This document shows positions 8,401 to 16,539 of a DNA stretch of 64,000 nt, piece by piece. Positions within the stretch are counted from its first letter, which is position 1, and the number at the start of each line of letters is the position of its first letter. The notes under the pieces were generated by a model. The model ran no database searches. It saw only the letters and a program-made list of their open reading frames with translations, and had not been told where the DNA came from. Source of the stretch: JAOABP01 sp964590395 (GTDB lineage Bacteria > Hydrothermota > Tepidihabitantia > Tepidihabitantales > Tepidihabitantaceae); contig CAZPVT010000005.1 in NCBI GenBank assembly GCA_964590395.1, positions 1 to 64,000 of the forward strand, in the 5' to 3' direction. The position numbers and the translations under genes are program-made.

Positions 8401-10923
8401 GTATCCAACGATCGGACAACAGGTAACTTCAATCTGGTGGTGCATGATGTCGCAGCACGGACCATTCTGAGTCCGGGAGCCCAGGTTGATTCTGGCGCGC
8501 TTGTGCCGGTGCGGGTGACGATTGAAAATCTCGGTTCAACTGTAGAAAATGCCAAGGTCTTTGTGCGGATTGGCTCCTATTATCAAGACTCTTCGGTGGT
8601 AACGATCAGTGCTGGACAACTGGATACAGTTGACCTAGCTGCTTGGCGGGTTTTGGCACCCAGGGGTAATGTTATCGTACGGTGTTCCACCTTTATCAAT
8701 AATGACATTCGCCGGGATAACGATACGATAAGGTCAGTTACAACTGTGGTTGTTCATGATTTGAGAACGATCGCCATTTTAGCCCCCACCGGGGTGGTAG
8801 ATTCGGGTAATATAATTGCCCCACAAGCCAGGGTTAAAAACCTTGGTTCAGTGGCCGAGCAGTTTGGCTGTCGCTTTACCATATCAGATGGGTATATTGC
8901 CCAACTTTCGGTTACTCTCGATCCTGGTGCCGATTCAGTGTTAACCTTCCCAGATTGGACAGCGAACATACCTGGTGTTTTTGAAACTAAATGTTCAACA
9001 CTTCTTGCTAATGACGGCAATCCGAATAACAACCGTGCTACAGGCACGGTGCAGGTTGTTGGTACCGATGTGGGGGTTGTGGCAATTATCTCGCCAACAA
9101 GCCAAGTTGACCCTGGTTTGGTGGCGCCGGTCGTAAAAGTTGGGAACTTTTCCACGGTTGCCAAGAGTTTTATGACTTACCTGAAGATTACCCCGCAAGC
9201 GGGTGGCGCACCGGTTTATTACGACTCCTCGTATGTTTCAGATCTGCCAGCCGATTCTACCCGTGAGGTTGTTTTTGCAGACTGGGAGGCAACAAGGGGT
9301 CGGTATGTAGTGCGTTGTTCAGTAGGATTAGGAGACCCGCATCCTGATAATGATACGATGCGGGCAAACTGCCAGGTAGTTACTCATGATGTTGGGTTGG
9401 TTTCTCTATCGCCGCAAGGTCAGATGAGACCGATGGTTACTTCACCGGTTATCCGGATTAAGAATTTCGGAGATGCTGCTGAGATGTGCCAAGTTTTTCT
9501 GGTTATTACTGACACAGTAAGTGGCAACGAGGTCTATTACGAGTCTACAGAGGTAAATGTGATCTCGCCGGGAGAGACAAAAGATGTGCGGATGCCATCT
9601 TGGCCCGCGACGATCGGTTATTACTGGCTTAATGCGTCTGTCAATGTTGCTAAGGATGTAGAATCAGGAAACGATACACTGAAGGTGAAACTCAAGGTTT
9701 CGCCTGGCGCACTTGGTTGGATGCGCCGGCCGGATTTACCTTCTGGAGGCGCACCGGTAAAAGCAGGTGGCGCACTCGCCGGGATGGAGACCGATTCGAT
9801 GCGGGTCTTTGCCCTCAAAGGCAACAAGACATTAGACTTCTATGTGTATAATGCCGGTACCGGTGTTTGGCGATCTCTGCCGTCAATGCCTGGTGGTCCT
9901 TCAGGGAGACCGGTTAACAAGTCCGGTGCCCTGTGTTCTGATGGTGAGCGGTATATCTACGCGGCTAAAGGCAATGGTACTCTGGAATTCTGGCGCTACG
10001 ATGTCATCAATCGTAACTGGCGGCAGTTAGCAGATATACCGCCGGGTGCTCGGTCGTTAAAGGGCGGGACTGGTCTGGCGTTTGTTCGACGTGGTGATAC
10101 CGCTGAAGTTTACTGCCTGAAAGGCTCGAATACCCTTGAATTCTATGTCTATTCGGTGGCAAATAATGTCTGGTATCCACGTGAACAGCCACCTGCTGGT
10201 CCAGCCGGTAAGATGTTTAAGGCGGGCTCAGCACTCTGTGCTTATGGTAACGACCGGCTCTTCGCGGTTAAATCGGTTACCAATGAGTTTTATCAATACT
10301 CTATTGCGGAAAATCGGTGGATACCAAAGGCAGGGGTGCCTGATTACTCCGCTTCAGGTAAACGCGCCCGATGTAAGGATGGTTGTGCCTTAGCCGGTGA
10401 TGGCATTGGTACAGTTTATGCGCTTACCGGTGGTAACCGTGATTTCTTCTTCTGCTATAATGTTGTTACCAATAACTGGTTTGAACTTGCGCCGATGCCT
10501 ACCGGTTCTGCTGGTAAAAAGGTAAAGAGCGGTGGCGCTCTCACCTATTTGCGCAAGCAGATATGGGCGCTGCGCGGGAATTCCACCAATGAGTTCTATG
10601 TCTATGTGCCCGATACTATGGGGTTGTTCGCTACTCCACCAGCCCGTTCAGGTGTTGCGGGAGGACCGATAGAAAAACGGAACGCGTTAGAGGTGAAGAT
10701 ACTGCCCAATCCAGCTAGCAATGTGCTCGGGGTTGTTAATTATGGAGCAAAGGCAGCAACGATTGATGTTTACTCGCCAGCTGGTCAATTGGTGATTAGT
10801 GCAACTCTGGGTGCGAATAAAGAGCACTGGATGGATATCGGTAAACTTTCCGCTGGTGTCTATCTTGTTCGAATTCGGACTGGTGAAGAGAGTGTGGTAT
10901 CAAAGTTGATCGTCCAGAGGTAA
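5446..10923 (+). CDS. Giant secreted C25 (gingipain-like) cysteine peptidase with CARDB repeats, kelch-like repeats and T9SS sorting domain
   Basis: This is an 1825-residue protein with a signal peptide (KVIAITLLILICVSYSFAA). A propeptide-like N-terminal region reaches to about residue 235. Next comes the C25 peptidase domain, with catalytic-type His455 (VGHGDDY) and Cys490 (NSIACYPG); the 35-residue spacing is gingipain-like. After an Ig-like segment there are seven CARDB-type repeats of about 100 residues, starting near residue 686 with (N/H/R)DVG...VDSG motifs. Five kelch-like units (about 1424-1720, LKGN-T-EFYVY pattern) follow. A C-terminal sorting domain (NPASN...VYSPAGQ...LSAGVYLVRI) ends the protein. 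It is probably exported and anchored or released at the surface, where it degrades protein. Substrate preference (Arg/Lys or other) cannot be read from sequence. Confidence 0.88.
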   Translation: MNNNKVIAITLLILICVSYSFAADWSGSFQFRVSAFRIRSVERDGNNWSLLTPDNNAVQPHSGLYVDYLNEPGKPILPYWFFTLVIPQGMKIGEVKVTTEGTTVIKAENPPYPGQPPVPVSRRELPPFVQPDQQVYSGTNPWPEKGYAVSSVGNKAGFRLVTITIYPVRYDPQSKSYLINRQMQVEVNYQPDPSAEAAALFPNQLKVFSRAVKALVANPADVERYAPVEKLTDFGTYDYVIITNQTLEADFQSVLNWRNRLGYTGIIRNTSWINSNYTGRDLQEKIRNFIRDYFNNQGTIWVLLGGDTAVVPTRRARSYCAGYTGDIPCDLYYADLQWSWDADNDNIFGEYGQDTTDLYYDVYVGRVTANTAGHVNTFFNKVKTHESNPPTDYLKRILLVEAQLWPGYDDKQSNDSIENITPSGWSDVRIHYPGNSTMVRDSLNNGFQFSHMVGHGDDYGIYHSGPFYHTSVISGHNNGSRVCLINSIACYPGNFEMNDCLAESTHNWSNGGALAVIMNSRYGWGTPPYLGPSEKLDIRFYDFFFNNTDSMPIGLTHAESKEVYRNLAYNDDGAWRWCYFELNLFGDPLQLMYEDTPIPLNASFISPINVGSQNFTVTVSANSSPVEQALVCVWKGSEVYARNYTNSSGQVTFTINPTTPGYMYVTASKPNYLPDLDSCQVVFVQNDVGVSQIIQPTGTVDYLTVVTPQAIVRNYKSVPVANVPVKFTIAGGYSSTKTIPSINGNDSALVLFDQWTAQPPGNLAVKCSTMVAGDENQNNDFVNSSVFVRYRDVGTISISIPSEVDSGTIVYPVATVRNYGNVMETFNVRMVISGTSYDQTRTKTLMPGVIDTVNFPSWVALERGSHTVKCSTQLSADQDKNNDKATASVFVRVRDVGCSQIISPVGNVDSTASLQVKAKVKNYGNTNESFTVLFRITGPTMWSDVATVNNLPAGDSVVVNFNNWPCGPRGSYLTACSTSLTGDLKVSNDRTTGNFNLVVHDVAARTILSPGAQVDSGALVPVRVTIENLGSTVENAKVFVRIGSYYQDSSVVTISAGQLDTVDLAAWRVLAPRGNVIVRCSTFINNDIRRDNDTIRSVTTVVVHDLRTIAILAPTGVVDSGNIIAPQARVKNLGSVAEQFGCRFTISDGYIAQLSVTLDPGADSVLTFPDWTANIPGVFETKCSTLLANDGNPNNNRATGTVQVVGTDVGVVAIISPTSQVDPGLVAPVVKVGNFSTVAKSFMTYLKITPQAGGAPVYYDSSYVSDLPADSTREVVFADWEATRGRYVVRCSVGLGDPHPDNDTMRANCQVVTHDVGLVSLSPQGQMRPMVTSPVIRIKNFGDAAEMCQVFLVITDTVSGNEVYYESTEVNVISPGETKDVRMPSWPATIGYYWLNASVNVAKDVESGNDTLKVKLKVSPGALGWMRRPDLPSGGAPVKAGGALAGMETDSMRVFALKGNKTLDFYVYNAGTGVWRSLPSMPGGPSGRPVNKSGALCSDGERYIYAAKGNGTLEFWRYDVINRNWRQLADIPPGARSLKGGTGLAFVRRGDTAEVYCLKGSNTLEFYVYSVANNVWYPREQPPAGPAGKMFKAGSALCAYGNDRLFAVKSVTNEFYQYSIAENRWIPKAGVPDYSASGKRARCKDGCALAGDGIGTVYALTGGNRDFFFCYNVVTNNWFELAPMPTGSAGKKVKSGGALTYLRKQIWALRGNSTNEFYVYVPDTMGLFATPPARSGVAGGPIEKRNALEVKILPNPASNVLGVVNYGAKAATIDVYSPAGQLVISATLGANKEHWMDIGKLSAGVYLVRIRTGEESVVSKLIVQR

Positions 10924-10952
10924 AGCCGTCCATTTAGACTCCTCCTATGGAA

Positions 10953-10990
10953 TCAGGGGGTACCTCAGAATGGTACCCCCTGAATTTTTT
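10953..10990 (+). terminator. Rho-independent terminator after the peptidase gene
   Basis: A perfect 12-bp stem (TCAGGGGGTACC / GGTACCCCCTGA) with a 7-nt loop is followed by a run of six T. The T-run is on the plus strand only, so it ends the peptidase transcript and not the converging ammonia-lyase operon. Confidence 0.9.
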
Positions 10991-11006
10991 GGAGTGAATA
11001 CCGGTT

Positions 11007-12530
11007 TTATTTTAAAACACCGACAGTCTGCTCAACTGCCTGCAGCAGTTTACCGGAACGAATAAATTCGGTCAGATGGTTGATGTCGTACTGTAACGGA
11101 CGGTCCTCTTCCAGTTTGGGAACGATTTGGCGGATGAGTTCATAGGCAACAGCGGTTCCTCTGCCCGGTTTCAGCGGTTTTCGGAACTCTATCGCCTGAG
11201 CACCGCAGAGCAGTTCAATTGCGACGACATACCAGGCGTTGTCGATAATCTGCTGTGTCTTCCGGGCAGAAGTAAAAGACATAGAGACAAAATCCTCTTG
11301 GTCAGCCGCAGCAGGAATTGAACCGGTAGCAGCCGGGGCAGAGAGGATGCGGTTTTCACAGATTAACATCCCTTGAGTGTACTGGGCAAGCATCAGCCCT
11401 GAGAACATTCCCGCGCCTTTGGTGAGGAAAGCCGGCAGGCCTACGGATAGGTTGCGGTTTAACAGTCGGTTGGTGCGGCGCTCAGAAAGAACACTGTTCA
11501 TCGTTACACTGGTGCCAAGCAGGTCCAATGCCAGTGCCAGTGGTGTGCCCTGAAAATTGGCGCCGGTAAGGTATGCTTGATCATCAGGGAAAAATAGCGG
11601 GTTGTCTCCGACGCCATTGAGTTCAATTTCAAACATCTGTCTTGCCCAGACCAGCGCATCCTTGGCGCCACCGACCACCTGCGGTGTTGAGCGCAGGGAA
11701 TAGGCATCCTGGACCTTTTTGCCCGGCTGTTTGAGCATCTCTGAGTCTTCGGTCAACCGGCGGATGTTTTCGGCACAGGCGACAGCACCGGAATAACCCC
11801 TTACCCGGTGAATCCGCTCGTCATACGCTGCCATATTGGCATTGAGCACCTCTAAGGTCATTGCCGCGGCAATTTCTGATGTTTTTAAAAATCGACTGGC
11901 ATCAAAAATCTCCAGGGCACCCCAGCCCGCGGTCATATTTGAGCCGTTGATCGTTGCCAGACCATCACGGGCTTCAAACTGAATCGGTTCGATTCCCGCC
12001 GCTTTAAGTGCTTCCGCACCACTCATCCTCTTTCCCTGATAAAAAGCCTCACCTTCGCCAAGTAGCACCAGTGCCATCTGGCTCATCGGTGAGAGGTCAC
12101 CGCAGGCACCGACCGAGCCACGGTCAAATACTACCGGTGTTACTCCACGGTTGAGTAGTTCAAGGAGGGTTTCTACCACTTTGAGTCTGATGCCCGAGTT
12201 GCCATTAGCGAGGACGTTGATCCGGGAACAGATGCCAGCCCGCACCACCTCTTCGGCAAGTGGTTCGCCACAACCGGCAGAATGGGAATAGACCAGATAG
12301 CGCTGGAACTGACGGGTTTGCTCCGGAGTTAAAATTACTTCAGAAAGTTCACCAATACCGGTGGTGATGCCATACATTACCGCCCGTTCTGCGATCCTGC
12401 GCTCAACAAAGTCGCGGCATTTTTTAATCCGTTCCTGGGCAGACGGGCTCAGTTCCACTTTTTCACTTTCTCTCGCCACCCTTACCAGGTCCTCAATTTT
12501 CAGATTCTTACCATCAATTATAACCGCCAT
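11007..12530 (-). CDS. Histidine ammonia-lyase-like aromatic amino acid lyase/aminomutase with Ala-Cys-Gly MIO triad
   Basis: The 507-residue MIO-family enzyme has catalytic Tyr53 (MYGITTGIG), His83 (YSHSAG, the position of the histidine-selective residue of HutH) and QEDFVSM (QEDHVSM in HutH). The prosthetic-group triad reads Ala142-Cys143-Gly144, where almost all family members have Ala-Ser-Gly. A longer ORF exists, but ATG 12530 has a GGAGGAAA site just upstream and overlaps the previous stop as TAATG, so it is the start. Likely activity is elimination of ammonia from histidine or another aromatic amino acid. No hutU/hutI genes are adjacent, so a biosynthetic role (lyase or 2,3-aminomutase) is equally possible. 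Confidence 0.85.
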   Translation of the reverse strand: MAVIIDGKNLKIEDLVRVARESEKVELSPSAQERIKKCRDFVERRIAERAVMYGITTGIGELSEVILTPEQTRQFQRYLVYSHSAGCGEPLAEEVVRAGICSRINVLANGNSGIRLKVVETLLELLNRGVTPVVFDRGSVGACGDLSPMSQMALVLLGEGEAFYQGKRMSGAEALKAAGIEPIQFEARDGLATINGSNMTAGWGALEIFDASRFLKTSEIAAAMTLEVLNANMAAYDERIHRVRGYSGAVACAENIRRLTEDSEMLKQPGKKVQDAYSLRSTPQVVGGAKDALVWARQMFEIELNGVGDNPLFFPDDQAYLTGANFQGTPLALALDLLGTSVTMNSVLSERRTNRLLNRNLSVGLPAFLTKGAGMFSGLMLAQYTQGMLICENRILSAPAATGSIPAAADQEDFVSMSFTSARKTQQIIDNAWYVVAIELLCGAQAIEFRKPLKPGRGTAVAYELIRQIVPKLEEDRPLQYDINHLTEFIRSGKLLQAVEQTVGVLK

Positions 12531-12997
12531 TATTTTCCTCCTTGTTGGGTTATTTTCTGAATATGACTGCCGGGCCAGTAAACACGCTGGCACTTAGGAC
12601 AGCGTCGAAACTCGTTGTGAATCTGATAGATGTAGAAAGGCACAGCAGGTCGTGCCTCATCCCGGCTGATTTTCCTCAGCGCCTCGTTGCAGACTGAGCA
12701 GCGGCTAAGTAGACCGTTGTCCTTTTTTAAGTTTTCGTCGGAGATATTAAACACCCGCTTAACCTGTTCGAGCTGCTTGTCGATATCATCGTTTTCCACA
12801 AAAACCGTATCTGTTAGATTCCGAAATCGGTGATGGCGGGTTAAGAAAATTCTTCCTTCACTTTTTGCCCGGCGATAACCTGCAATACCTTTTAATCCAG
12901 GTTCGTAGCGCACATCAACACCCAGAAGGCGTAGACGTCGCGCCAGTCTGCCCAGCATTACATCACAGAAGAGCCGCGGTACATTTTTTCGGTTCAT
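12530..12997 (-). CDS. Mut7-C (DUF82) PIN-like RNase-fold protein with zinc ribbon
   Basis: The 155-residue protein begins MNRKNVPRLFCDVMLGRLARRLRLLGVDVRYEPG, the Mut7-C/PIN-like signature with the acidic residue after FC, and carries IFLTRHHRF. The C-terminal half is a zinc ribbon (CSVCN...CPKCQRVYWPGSH), as usual for the family. A TTG 12 nt upstream also opens the frame, but ATG 12997 lies 10 nt after a TTGATT-16-TAAATT promoter and fits the leaderless pattern of this genome. The stop overlaps the lyase start by one base (TAATG), so the two are co-transcribed. An RNA-cleaving role is predicted from the fold only. Confidence 0.8.
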   Translation of the reverse strand: MNRKNVPRLFCDVMLGRLARRLRLLGVDVRYEPGLKGIAGYRRAKSEGRIFLTRHHRFRNLTDTVFVENDDIDKQLEQVKRVFNISDENLKKDNGLLSRCSVCNEALRKISRDEARPAVPFYIYQIHNEFRRCPKCQRVYWPGSHIQKITQQGGK

Positions 12998-13007
12998 CTG
13001 GATTTTC

Positions 13008-13035
13008 AATTTAGCAGGATTTGATTAAAAATCAA
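13008..13035 (-). promoter_or_regulatory. Promoter of the Mut7-C / ammonia-lyase operon
   Basis: On the minus strand TTGATT (13035-13030), 16 nt, TAAATT (13013-13008), then 10 nt to the ATG at 12997, without a Shine-Dalgarno site. Confidence 0.6.
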
Positions 13036-13087
13036 GAAAGGTAGATTGATTTCTTATCGGTAAGCTGATATGTCCGCTAACCCTTTC

Positions 13088-13115
13088 TTGACCTGAAAGT
13101 GGAGACGGTTATTAT
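13088..13115 (+). promoter_or_regulatory. Promoter of GT39-like gene
   Basis: TTGACC (13088-13093), 16-nt spacer, TATTAT (13110-13115). The cluster of possible starts (GTG 13119, TTG 13122, GTG 13125) follows at once, so the mRNA should be leaderless or nearly so. Confidence 0.55.
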
Positions 13116-13124
13116 CGGGTGTTG

Positions 13125-14540
13125 GTGAGAGTGGTAACAAAGCAAAACCGGTTGAGGAAGAACTGGGTATTGGTAATCGGTTTGGTAATTTATGCGCTCG
13201 GTTTTTTTGTTTTCTACCCGCGGATACCCGCCATTGTTGATGAGAACGCCTATCTGACTCAGTCTTTGCTATTCAAATCTGGTAAATTATCTTATGATGA
13301 TTCCACGATACCAGTGCCGATTCTCTCATTTGATCAGCGGGCGCACGGCGGCCATATTGTCAATAAGTATCCACCAGGCAATGCGCTACTTATTTTACCG
13401 TTTCTTTTTATCCACTGGCGGGCAGTTTTTCTGCTGGGCTTGTTGTGTGCCATAGTGGGTACGGTTATCTTTGCTCGACTGATGCAAAGGGTTATACCCG
13501 ATGCCTTTACCGGTTGGGCGCTTTTATTGCTGTATTATCCGCCGGTGCTGGTTTACTCCCGGACAGTAATGTCTGATTTGCCGGCAACCGTGGCGGTCCT
13601 TGCCGCATTCTACCTTTTATTTTTCCACAGGTCAAGTGGGCTTTTTCTTGCCGGGATGATTTTCGGTCTTGGCTGTTTGATTCGGTACACCAATATCATT
13701 TTACTGCTACCATTTATAATTATTCTCTGGCTCAACCGGCAGAATTGGAAAAGTTTGGTTGTTTTTGGTGGTGGAGTGATACCTTGGTTGTTAATTATCC
13801 TCATTTACAACCGCTACGGCTTTGGCAGTTTTTGGAAGGTGCCGATGTGGCAAAATGACTATTTCAGCCTGCGTTTTATCCCGGGCCATCTCATCTATTA
13901 TCTGCTGCCATTGCTGGTCTGGTATCCCCTGTTGATTGTGGGACCATTTTTTGCTCCTCGTAACTGGCGGGTTAAACTATTACTGCCCTTTGTGGTTCTA
14001 TTACTTTTCTTTTCCGCCTTTTCTTATACTCCGGCGGTACAGAGAATTTCAGAACAGATGGTTGTGGGACTGCGGTATCTTATGCCGGTACTGCCGTTAC
14101 TGATTCTCGGTTATGCGATCGGGTGGGAACGGGTAAGGAGAGCCGCCGCAATGATCCCAAATTGGTTTTTTACCGTTGGAATTTTGTCGTTGTGTTTTAT
14201 CGGGACGTTAATTCAGTGGCGCCATCACCGTTATCTTTTAGTTCAGGAGTACTGTGCCCGGCAACTGCTGGTTGTGATTCCAGAGCAAAGTATGGTCTTC
14301 GGTAATAAAGATGTGATAGAACTGTTTAATATCGCCTGGGGCTGGCGTAACTGGTTGCCTTATGACTCTTTAAATCCGGGAAGATTGCCTCCGGAGTTAC
14401 CAGCATACCTGGCGGTGATTAAAAGGGGAAGCGAGCAGGAGCCGGGAGTTGATACAACGATGTTAAAAGATTTTCCCGGGCACAGGCCAGTTTTTCATAT
14501 TGATAAGCCCTGTCATATTTTGGTCTGGCAGTTGCGTTGA
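13125..14540 (+). CDS. Multi-pass membrane glycosyltransferase, GT39/ArnT-like
   Basis: This is a protein of about 471 residues with ten or more hydrophobic helices, beginning NWVLVIGLVIYALGFFVFYPRI. The first periplasmic loop carries an acidic pair (AIVDENAYLTQS), equivalent to the DE/DD catalytic motif of the GT-C fold. The C-terminal part is soluble (VFHIDKPCHILVWQL end). This is the architecture of polyprenyl-phosphate-sugar-dependent mannosyl/aminoarabinose transferases. Several starts are possible. GTG 13125 is chosen because it lies 9 nt after the -10 box, in line with other leaderless genes here; GTG 13119 would add two residues. Donor and acceptor are unknown. Confidence 0.7.
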   Translation: MRVVTKQNRLRKNWVLVIGLVIYALGFFVFYPRIPAIVDENAYLTQSLLFKSGKLSYDDSTIPVPILSFDQRAHGGHIVNKYPPGNALLILPFLFIHWRAVFLLGLLCAIVGTVIFARLMQRVIPDAFTGWALLLLYYPPVLVYSRTVMSDLPATVAVLAAFYLLFFHRSSGLFLAGMIFGLGCLIRYTNIILLLPFIIILWLNRQNWKSLVVFGGGVIPWLLIILIYNRYGFGSFWKVPMWQNDYFSLRFIPGHLIYYLLPLLVWYPLLIVGPFFAPRNWRVKLLLPFVVLLLFFSAFSYTPAVQRISEQMVVGLRYLMPVLPLLILGYAIGWERVRRAAAMIPNWFFTVGILSLCFIGTLIQWRHHRYLLVQEYCARQLLVVIPEQSMVFGNKDVIELFNIAWGWRNWLPYDSLNPGRLPPELPAYLAVIKRGSEQEPGVDTTMLKDFPGHRPVFHIDKPCHILVWQLR

Positions 14541-14553
14541 GATGGCAATAATG

Positions 14554-14581
14554 TTGACAATCGGTTTGGGTTGAATATTCT
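14554..14581 (+). promoter_or_regulatory. Promoter of thyX operon
   Basis: TTGACA (14554-14559), 16 nt, TATTCT (14576-14581), and 9 nt to ATG 14591. There is no ribosome-binding site. Confidence 0.65.
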
Positions 14582-14590
14582 CTAAACGAT

Positions 14591-16162
14591 ATGAAGGTTA
14601 AGCTTGCGGGATTAAATATTGAACAGGAACTGATTCAGAATTTGACCAAAAATCGCCGGGTGACACCCACTCCCGAAACAATCGCTGCCGCCTATGCCCG
14701 GATTAGCCGTAGTTCTAAGCCGGTGGACAGTCTGCGCAGTGAGGCGCGCCGGGAGCTGAAAAAGGCACGCCAGTCGAATAGAACAATTGTGTTTGAGATG
14801 GGCCATCATTCAATTGCTGAGCATGCGGTCTTCAACTTTGACATTGAGGGTGTATCCCGCTTGGCAGTAGAGGCGATTGAGCACCATCGGCTGGCATCCT
14901 TTACCGAGCGGTCTCAGCGGTATGTAAAACTGGAGAACCGGTTTATCGTTCCACCCGAACTTCAGAATTCAGAATCATTGACTGATTATATGAACCTGAT
15001 GCGGGTTCAGAATGAGGCGTACAACCGGCTGGTAGAGAAACTGAAAGAGCATTTTCTCCGCACCCGTCCGGAGTTTAAAAACGAGCCCGAAAAAATTGAT
15101 AATCTCGCGAAAGAGGATGCCCGTTATATTACCTCACTTGCTACTCAAACTCAGTTGGGGATGACGGTGAATGCCCGAACCTTGGAGTATATGCTGAGGA
15201 GGATGGCAGGAAGTGAGATTGCCGAGGTCCGGGCGCTGGGAGAGGAGCTTTATCAGCAGGCGGAGGCGGTAGCACCTTCGCTTTTGTTGTTTACCGGGGC
15301 AACTGATTTCGAGCGTAATACCTATCCCCGACTGCGCGAGTTTGCCCGAACATTTATGGTCAGACCGTTCCCAAGGCGACCGAGGAATCTGATCGCAATG
15401 TCCGCCTCTGATGTGGTGTTGGTGGACTATACGCAGAATGCGGATAATAAACTGCTTGCCGCATTGCTACACACCACATCCAAGGCGTCATTTGCCGAGT
15501 GCTTTTCCCGCGCGGAGAAGCAGACGCTGGCAAGGAAAAAGGAGATATTCAAACTCGCCTGTCAGGACCTGCAGGCTTACGATGCGATACTGCGGGAATT
15601 TGAACATCTTTATTTGACCTTTGAACTAGTGATCTCTGCTGCCTGTTTTGCCCAGTTGAAACGGCACCGTTTGACTTCAATTACCTGTCAACCGTATGAT
15701 CCGGATTTGGGTTGGACAATCCCGGTCTCTATTGCCGAATTGAAGGAGCATAAGAGTTTTAAAGAGGTACTGGCGATGACCGAGGATGTCTATGAGAAGA
15801 TTGAAACCGAGAATCCCGCGGTTGCCCAGTATGTTTTAACCAATGCCCATCAGCGCCGGGTGCTCGTTACTCTCAATGCCCGGGAACTTTATCATCTGTC
15901 TCGATTGCGTCAGGACCAGTCCGCCCAGTGGGATATTCGCGATATTGTTAGTCGTATGGTGGAGCAGGCACGCAATGTGATGTCTTTGACGCTCCTGCTC
16001 GCCGGTGGCAAAGATAGTTATGCAAAGGTTTATACGGAGCTTTTCGGCACCGAACCCAGTGTAATAAAACTGGAACTACCCAAATCCCGACCGATAAATA
16101 ACAAAGAGACCGGGCAACCGCAAGAAGAGGGCAAGAGTAGAAGGACCCGGGGTAAGATTTAA
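14591..16162 (+). CDS. thyX: Tandem-domain FAD-dependent thymidylate synthase (ThyX family)
   Basis: The 523-residue protein is twice the usual ThyX length of about 230. Domain 1 (to about residue 270) has HHSIAEHAVFNFDIEGVSR and a ThyX-type motif HHRLASFTERSQRYV, which retains the Arg, both Ser and the RY of RHRxxSxNxxSxR. Domain 2 has LKRHRLTSITCQPYDPDLGW, keeping RHRxTS but losing the second half of the motif. So one nucleotide/FAD site looks intact and the second looks altered, perhaps structural. ThyX makes dTMP from dUMP with methylenetetrahydrofolate and FAD. It lies upstream of a small membrane protein and a VCBS-repeat protein, with no functional link evident. Confidence 0.85.
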   Translation: MKVKLAGLNIEQELIQNLTKNRRVTPTPETIAAAYARISRSSKPVDSLRSEARRELKKARQSNRTIVFEMGHHSIAEHAVFNFDIEGVSRLAVEAIEHHRLASFTERSQRYVKLENRFIVPPELQNSESLTDYMNLMRVQNEAYNRLVEKLKEHFLRTRPEFKNEPEKIDNLAKEDARYITSLATQTQLGMTVNARTLEYMLRRMAGSEIAEVRALGEELYQQAEAVAPSLLLFTGATDFERNTYPRLREFARTFMVRPFPRRPRNLIAMSASDVVLVDYTQNADNKLLAALLHTTSKASFAECFSRAEKQTLARKKEIFKLACQDLQAYDAILREFEHLYLTFELVISAACFAQLKRHRLTSITCQPYDPDLGWTIPVSIAELKEHKSFKEVLAMTEDVYEKIETENPAVAQYVLTNAHQRRVLVTLNARELYHLSRLRQDQSAQWDIRDIVSRMVEQARNVMSLTLLLAGGKDSYAKVYTELFGTEPSVIKLELPKSRPINNKETGQPQEEGKSRRTRGKI

Positions 16163-16173
16163 GGAAAAGTGAA

Positions 16174-16521
16174 ATGGATGTCCGAAATAACATAGAGTTA
16201 AGGCAGGCGGTTAAGAAACGGGAGCCGGAAATAACGGTATCTGAACCGGTTTTGGTTAAAAAGGTGCGGTTGCTGATGGGGTTGCGGCTGGCGGCAAATG
16301 TTGCGGTGTTTGCGATTCTGGTAATTGCGATTTTTATGTGGGCAAATCCGCTGGGAATCGGTTTTCTGGAAGCGGGTTCAGGCAGATTGCTCCGTCAGAT
16401 TCTTCTGTTCATCGGCATCTTATTGCTTTTTGCCGATTATCTGATGCCGGTAGCGAGGCATTACAAGATTACTGTCCGCAGTGAGGGGCAGATAAAACTG
16501 ACGCTCAGAAAACCACGGTGA
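16174..16521 (+). CDS. Small two-helix membrane protein, unknown function
   Basis: The 115-residue protein has a charged N-terminal 30 residues, then two hydrophobic helices (LAANVAVFAILVIAIFMW and ILLFIGILLLFADYLM) and a basic C-terminal tail. I do not recognise a family. It starts 11 nt after thyX with an AAGGAAAAG site and is followed 18 nt later by the VCBS-repeat gene, so it is probably part of the same transcript. An inner-membrane location is inferred. Confidence 0.6.
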   Translation: MDVRNNIELRQAVKKREPEITVSEPVLVKKVRLLMGLRLAANVAVFAILVIAIFMWANPLGIGFLEAGSGRLLRQILLFIGILLLFADYLMPVARHYKITVRSEGQIKLTLRKPR

Positions 16522-16539
16522 TAGTTTAGAGGTGGTAAA

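Noticed and set aside
11007..12593. Longer ammonia-lyase start at 12593
   Set aside because: The extra 21 residues are encoded by the end of the Mut7-C gene in another frame; ATG 12530 has the ribosome-binding site and family N-terminus.
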